The position numbers and the translations under genes were made by a program. DNA of 64,000 nt from Cristatella mucedo. Taxonomy: Eukaryota > Bryozoa > Phylactolaemata > Cristatellidae. How positions within the stretch are numbered: the stretch's first letter is position 1; each line of letters opens with the position of its first letter. Below, piece after piece: positions 59,578 to 64,000 of this stretch. The DNA is taken from contig WPIO01000026.1 in NCBI GenBank assembly GCA_009760855.2, positions 2,245,501 to 2,309,500 on the forward strand, read 5' to 3'. The notes under the pieces were generated by a model, which worked only from the letters and a program-made list of their open reading frames with translations, searched no databases and was not told the DNA's origin.

Positions 59578-60125
59578 ACACTCAGATCATTACAGTTGCG
59601 GCTGCTGGGTCATTAATCAAAACACTTGTGTCATCAAGTCTTGCCCAAGTGAAAAATCTGGCAATGCGAAGTGCAACGAGTCTCGTGATAAATGGTAACT
59701 CAGCTCTGGTCTCCCAGTTTATTATTGTTATTTAACTGTGACTGCCAGCGTGCGGGTCGTGCAGCAGGGCATTAGACATTGTCAAGTTCGATCTGCTCCA
59801 TTGATATGACCATGGCGTCATGTAGGAAAATCATTGGAAGAAGGCACGAGTCAGTTAGGCCATGCGAATATAATTTTTAGTATCATCCGGTTCGACGGCG
59901 AGGCGCGTCCATGTTATGCTAAGGCATCTACAGTTGTAACCGTGCAGATAAACTCGTCCCCCTGTTCTCTACTGGTGGACGAGTGGACGACTCTAGATGG
60001 ACGACTCTGCTTGATGTAGTGCTGCAGTTCGGTTAAAACACAAGTGGCTACAACTGGGCACCGAAAGCGACAGTATATTGTGGACCTGTTAGTATTGGTT
60101 ATGCGCCGGCGAAAGCGCTTTAGGC

Positions 60126-60285
60126 TGTGCGTACCGTACCGACGGCGTTAACTGAGTGAACTCCCTAAGCCAGAGTTCAGCCAACTACCCTATGCGTTTA
60201 CACAGTGCGTACCGCACCGACCGAGTTAACAGCACGAACTCCCGAAGCCAGTGTATGATGAACTATCCTATCCGCGCATCGCTAA
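60126..60285. repeat. Two tandem units of ~80 bp
   Basis: GTGCGTACCGTACCGACGGC at 60,127 and GTGCGTACCGCACCGACCGA at 60,207. Both continue GTTAAC, CGAACTCCC or similar, AAGCCAG and CTATCC-like words. Confidence 0.75.
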
Positions 60286-60567
60286 CGATGGTCCCAACCC
60301 CGAAGGTGGGCAGCTACAGAAACCCCAGATACGAGCAGCTAACTGAGTAGCCGGCAGAACAGAACTGTGCAGTCCAAGTTACACTTAGCTGTTTGTCGCC
60401 GTAGGCTCGTCTCTCGTGCTCTTGAAGCGTAGTCTCGCCTCGACTACCAAGCTGCAGCCCGAGTTCTGTCAGTCGTCCCATTATACTCTCCCTCTCCCCT
60501 AAACTCCTGACCTCGCGCATAGTTGCTATTTATACTTCAGCACGTTAGTCGGTGCACATCGTGTGCA

Positions 60568-60800
60568 CCAGGCTTCATTTTAACTCTAGTAGTTAGACCA
60601 GAAGCCGGGCCTGTACTAGGTGTCCTAGTCGAACCAGCTAAGGCAAGCACATTAGTCGCTCCATCTCCTAACCACATCACCTGCATAAAGCTCCATTCTA
60701 ACTTGAGCTAGGCGGATCAGGAGCTGGGTCTGTACTAGGCGGGCTAGTCGACCCTGATAAGGCAAGGCCATAGTCGACCCCACTAAGGCAAGGGCTCCCG
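60568..60800. repeat. Two tandem units of ~117 bp
   Basis: CTTCATTTTAACTCTAGTAG near 60,572 and CTCCATTCTAACTTGAGCTA near 60,689. Both continue GGGCCTGTACTAGG / GGGTCTGTACTAGG, CTAGTCGA and TAAGGCAAG. A short third piece (ATAGTCGACCCCACTAAGG) follows. Confidence 0.75.
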
Positions 60801-62100
60801 TCGCGGCTAAGCTGAGAGCTGCCCCTGTACACAGTTATCGTAAGGCCATATCTAAACTTTGAATGGTGCTTCTGCACTAGAGTGCTCTACATGACTTCGA
60901 TTCACCTACGTTGAAGCACTCGCAATCTCGATCATCGATGCTATAGTGGGCAGCTCGTCAGTAGGCACTCTATTCCGAGCAAGAGACCTGTGGTTACCTA
61001 AGCAGTCATTCAAAGGCACAGCGACCTCAAATACTCGGCGAGAGCTATGCTTTTCCAAGTCTTCAGACGGTGGATTTGAAAAAAAGTCCAGAGTTGAATT
61101 TTATTTCTAGCTGGCAGACGAAATTTAATTAAAAAAGAACGGAAACAGCACTCCTTGAATAGCAGGCGCCTAGGGGGTGGCTTTACCTCGCTTCTGACAC
61201 TAAAACTTCCAAAGGCGTGCCGAGGAGGTCTGGCATGTCCGCTTTGAGATAAAGTCCCTTAAGTTTTAAAACATGCTTCCAGCAAGAAGAATCTCCCGGC
61301 CGATCAGATATCCATGCGTTAACTAAGATTAAAGCTTTAGATCGTCCTGCAAGCGCAATTCAAAAGATACTTTACGTACCAGAACCATTCTAAAATGGCT
61401 AGCTCAAGCATACGTAGCTAATTTCGTGCAACAGTGCACTTTCTTTACGCACTACCTATGAATTGTCCGTGCTAGTCACAAGATAATGAAGCATGACCGT
61501 GGGAAAGAAAATACAAAATTTCAGCTTGTTCGTTCACTTAATTAGTGACTGACTACCTTGGTTTCTATGCCGAAACTTGAGATCTATTCAAGGAAATTAT
61601 CAGTCTCCACAGACTACAATTTGTGCTAGAGAAAGAGAATTTTTCCTTGAAAACCTGTAAATAGTGTGTACGGAGTCATAAAAAACGTGCAAGACAAAAG
61701 CTCACCAGAAAAAGCGCTCACAGCTAATCTAGCAACCCCAACAAATTCACATGCAACAAAAGCATTCAAAAGCAATTTTGAAGTATTTAATTTAATTGAT
61801 GTTACTGGCTTTTTGTTTTTCAAATAAGTTGCTATTAGACCAAATATAAACAAATACCTCTTGGTTTGACTGCTGTGGAAGTAGCATTAGTACGTCCAGT
61901 GTAGCCTTGCATTCAGCATTCAAATGCTGAATCAAGCAAATGTCATGTCGGATTTTGATAGTGTACTGTCAGAATGCCTGCTTAATTATCTTCTGTGGAG
62001 CTCAGCTAATTGGATGCTTGCTTAATGTCAGACAAAATCTTTTATACAAGGATCGAGATTTCAATCTTGCAACAGCACGCCCAGACACAAAAATCAGTGA
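60801..62100. other. Unassigned sequence
   Basis: No gene or named repeat was recognised. Confidence 0.4.
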
Positions 62101-62499
62101 ATGCAACTTAAAAGAATGTTAGCTCTGAGCTTCGTCGCTGTAGCAGGTGTTCCCGTTGTTTTTGATGACGCGCCGCAGACAACGATCGAGGCTACCAGCG
62201 ATCGCGGCAATCGCTGGACTACAGCAGCTGAGCGAGCGAGGCAGCGTTTGTACAGATAGCTTCTACTGAGTTTACTTCTTCTTGACGGGTGACCGAAGTG
62301 ACGTCTAATTGCTATCGATTTTGACGAGGAAACGGCAAGGCGATATGAAGCATTGAGCCGCCCATTCCGCTTCTGTGCATAGTGAGCAGCAGGAGCCGCC
62401 ATTCAGTCGGAATTGTAAGCACCTTCTGCTTCGGAGCGTGCGAGAGCACAGATGGCTCGCTTACTCGAGCCTCCCGCCGTTGGCGGGGTGACCTTCGGC

Positions 62500-62650
62500 A
62501 CCGTTGCTTGTTAGCTGAAGAGTTAAGGTTCTCTCTCTCTCTTCGCGACCAAGGTCGTGTGTTCGTATCCTGCAGTAAGCAATTGCTTATTGCGTTGTGC
62601 AAAATATGGCGACAGCCGTTATGGCTTTTCTGCCACTTTACAAATGATTC
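62500..62650 (+). mobile_element. tRNA-derived SINE
   Basis: CGCGACCAAGGTCGTG, B box TGTTCGTATCC at 62,560-62,570, CTGCAGTAAGCAATT, and GGCGACAGCCGTTATGG near the 3' side. The A box is poorly preserved. Confidence 0.6.
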
Positions 62651-62971
62651 TATTAAATAAGCTAATATTTTATTTATTTACGATCGATGCCGATCGAATT
62701 ACAGAAAGCACAGAGGCGTGCCCACATAGTCAGTCACATATTCGAGTGGACAAGCAAATAAACGGAAGCAAGTCATCCAGAAGAAATCGATCGACGGGTG
62801 CTCTAAATGCCTTAGCCACAAAGAAAGCTCCATGCTGCTAATCTCTCCAAAGAGCAGGAACTTATCAAGGCCGTCAGCTACGCTGCTCGGCTTCAGGCTG
62901 CCAGCACCCGATTCGCTATCGAACAATTGCAGGTCCCAAGCCTTGGTTGATGAATCAGGCATTTCTGGCAG

Positions 62972-63441
62972 CGACTAGCCAACGCTGAAGACGTTGGGAT
63001 GTGGGCAAAGTGCATGGCCGCCGCCGCCGTGGCGTTCTTGAGTGGGAGGCTATCACTGGGCATTGAATTTGAGTTCACGGCAATCGGAGCGTTCAAGGCT
63101 TCGCCCACTGCAGCCTCAGCTTCCGCGGCTGTGAGAGCAGTTAACCTGGTACTCAACCTCGAAACTGCTCGCTTCTAGCTGATCAAAGCTACCACTATTG
63201 CCGTAATTCGAAAGCAGACGACGGTGCACCATTCAAAAAAGACGCTCTATGTGAGCTAGCAGCGGCCATGCTACTATTAGATTTCGCTTGTATTACTTTC
63301 AGGGTCACTGCTGCACCATGTGCACCGCGAGCAGTTTGTGCATTGCCGTCAACTACGTGGCATCGTCGGGTTCTTGTGAGCTGGTTACAGTGGATGGACT
63401 CAAATGGGTTGCCGACGGAAACACGCAGCTACTGCTGAAGG
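62972..63441 (+). CDS. PAN/Apple-domain gene, exons 1-2, copy C (partial)
   Basis: Exon 1 is 62,972-63,148 (59 codons, acceptor TTTCTGGCAG, donor GTACTC). Exon 2 is 63,303-63,441 (139 bp, acceptor ACTTTCAG, donor GTAACC). The 154-bp intron is phase 0 and exon 2 ends in phase 1, which fits the phase-1 start of the exon 3 type seen at 785 and 34,955. Exon 1 reads EDVGMWAKCMAAAAVAF, IEFEFTAIGAFKAS and AVRAVNL. Exon 2 reads GHCCTMCTASSLCIAVNY then ASSGSCELVTVDGLKWVAD. Cys 3, 7, 13 and 25 of exon 2 give the PAN/Apple spacing. All splice sites are canonical and there are no lesions, so this is the best-preserved copy in the window. Upstream exons and the rest of the gene lie outside what can be read. 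Family assignment rests on Cys spacing and on conservation between paralogs. Confidence 0.6.
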
Positions 63442-64000
63442 GTAACCGAGACTTTTAGCAGCTGCATTCCTTGCCAACTTCTGTGTTGCCATTAATAGCT
63501 GCATCTCTATGTGAATGATGTGCAAATTGCTGCTAGTTTTACAACGGTTAATTATTAGATACAAACAAAATTGAAGTTGGACTTAATGTTTAGATTTGCA
63601 GATTTTTAGAATATATTGGCATTTGGCTCTAGAACAGGCTGCACTTGACTCTAGCTGTATCGGATTCATGTAACCTACCCTAATTACTGTCTGTAAGTTT
63701 AGAGAAAGTTAAAGATAACTTTCCCAGATACTGTAACGGTTGGGTTAAAACTCAAGCTATATTGATAAGGGCCTACTTGGCGATAATTGCAAAGAGAAAA
63801 TCTGTCCAAGACTTTGCCAACATTTGACAGTGTCGATTGTAGGTTAGGCTCGGCTATTCCACAATTTTTTTTGATAACGATAAGGTGAAGTGCCAAATTT
63901 CTATGCTTGCTAACTTAAGCGTTTATTAAATTCAAATCGCTTGAGTACTATACAGGTTCCAACATCGTGCAGCATTGTAATTCGGTCGCTGCAGCCGCTC

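Larger units (their letters stand above)
62100..64000 (+). other. Duplicated segment, copy C (runs off the window)
   Basis: Inverted relative to B. GAGCAGCAGGAGCCGCCATT near 62,384 is the reverse complement of the sequence near 42,320, and TTTTGACGAGGAAACGGCAA near 62,320 corresponds to GCCGTTTTCGTGTCGC near 42,375. PAN exons 1 and 2 follow at 62,972-63,441. The block at 63,660-63,900 matches copy D. A SINE is inserted near 62.55 kb. Confidence 0.7.

Noticed and set aside
62893-63156. 87-residue minus-strand frame with a homolog on the opposite strand near 41.9-42.06 kb
   Set aside because: The two antisense frames do align, but the sense frames align better with conservative changes, canonical splice borders and phase agreement. 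The antisense similarity is a shadow of that.

Overview
This window is animal (metazoan) genomic DNA from an invertebrate, not bacterial. The evidence is GT-AG introns, polyadenylation signals, long microsatellites and a very high load of decayed non-LTR retrotransposons. The species cannot be fixed from the sequence; a lophotrochozoan or flatworm-type repeat landscape is only a weak guess. There is no operon structure and little intact coding sequence.

Three layers can be separated. (1) One gene looks complete: a two-exon gene at 27,218-28,508 (+) encoding a 174-residue secreted, cysteine-rich protein with a pacifastin/VWC-like cysteine pattern. It has a TATA-like box, a poly(A) signal, and three tandem 120-bp repeats about 0.6 kb upstream of the coding start. 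(2) An anciently duplicated segment carries exons of a gene with PAN/Apple-type domains. There are four copies: A (about 0.5-10.4 kb, minus), B (about 34.4-44.3 kb, minus), D (about 54.4-55.8 kb, plus) and C (about 62.1 kb to the window end, plus). A and B are direct repeats 33-34 kb apart. D and C are direct to each other, about 8.2-8.4 kb apart, and inverted relative to A and B. The PAN exons keep the same splice borders, phases and Cys spacing (C-x3-C-x5/6-C-x11-C). Copies A and D are broken. Copies B and C are open over the two exons compared here, but B has a frameshift in a third exon. A and B also share a degenerate array with a ~170-bp period. (3) Transposable elements fill most of the rest: at least twenty copies of CR1/L2-like LINEs, a second LINE group ending in ATTAC repeats, a tRNA-derived SINE family, and a decayed FLYWCH/Mutator-like (MULE) DNA transposon with 79-bp terminal inverted repeats sitting inside a LINE.

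Region by region: 0-10.4 kb copy A with LINE and SINE insertions; 11.2-14.9 kb a near full-length LINE; 15-19.6 kb LINE scraps and GC-rich unassigned DNA; 19.7-25.2 kb a near full-length reverse-strand LINE split by the MULE; 26.3-28.7 kb the secreted-protein gene; 29-34 kb mostly unassigned DNA with a nested LINE pair; 34.4-44.3 kb copy B; 44.4-54 kb LINE scraps; 54.4-64 kb copies D and C with LINE scraps, microsatellites and small tandem duplications between them.

The most notable observation is the PAN-domain gene cluster, whose copies have diverged by domain loss, internal triplication and loss of particular cysteines. All homology statements come from reading and hand alignment; no database search was run.
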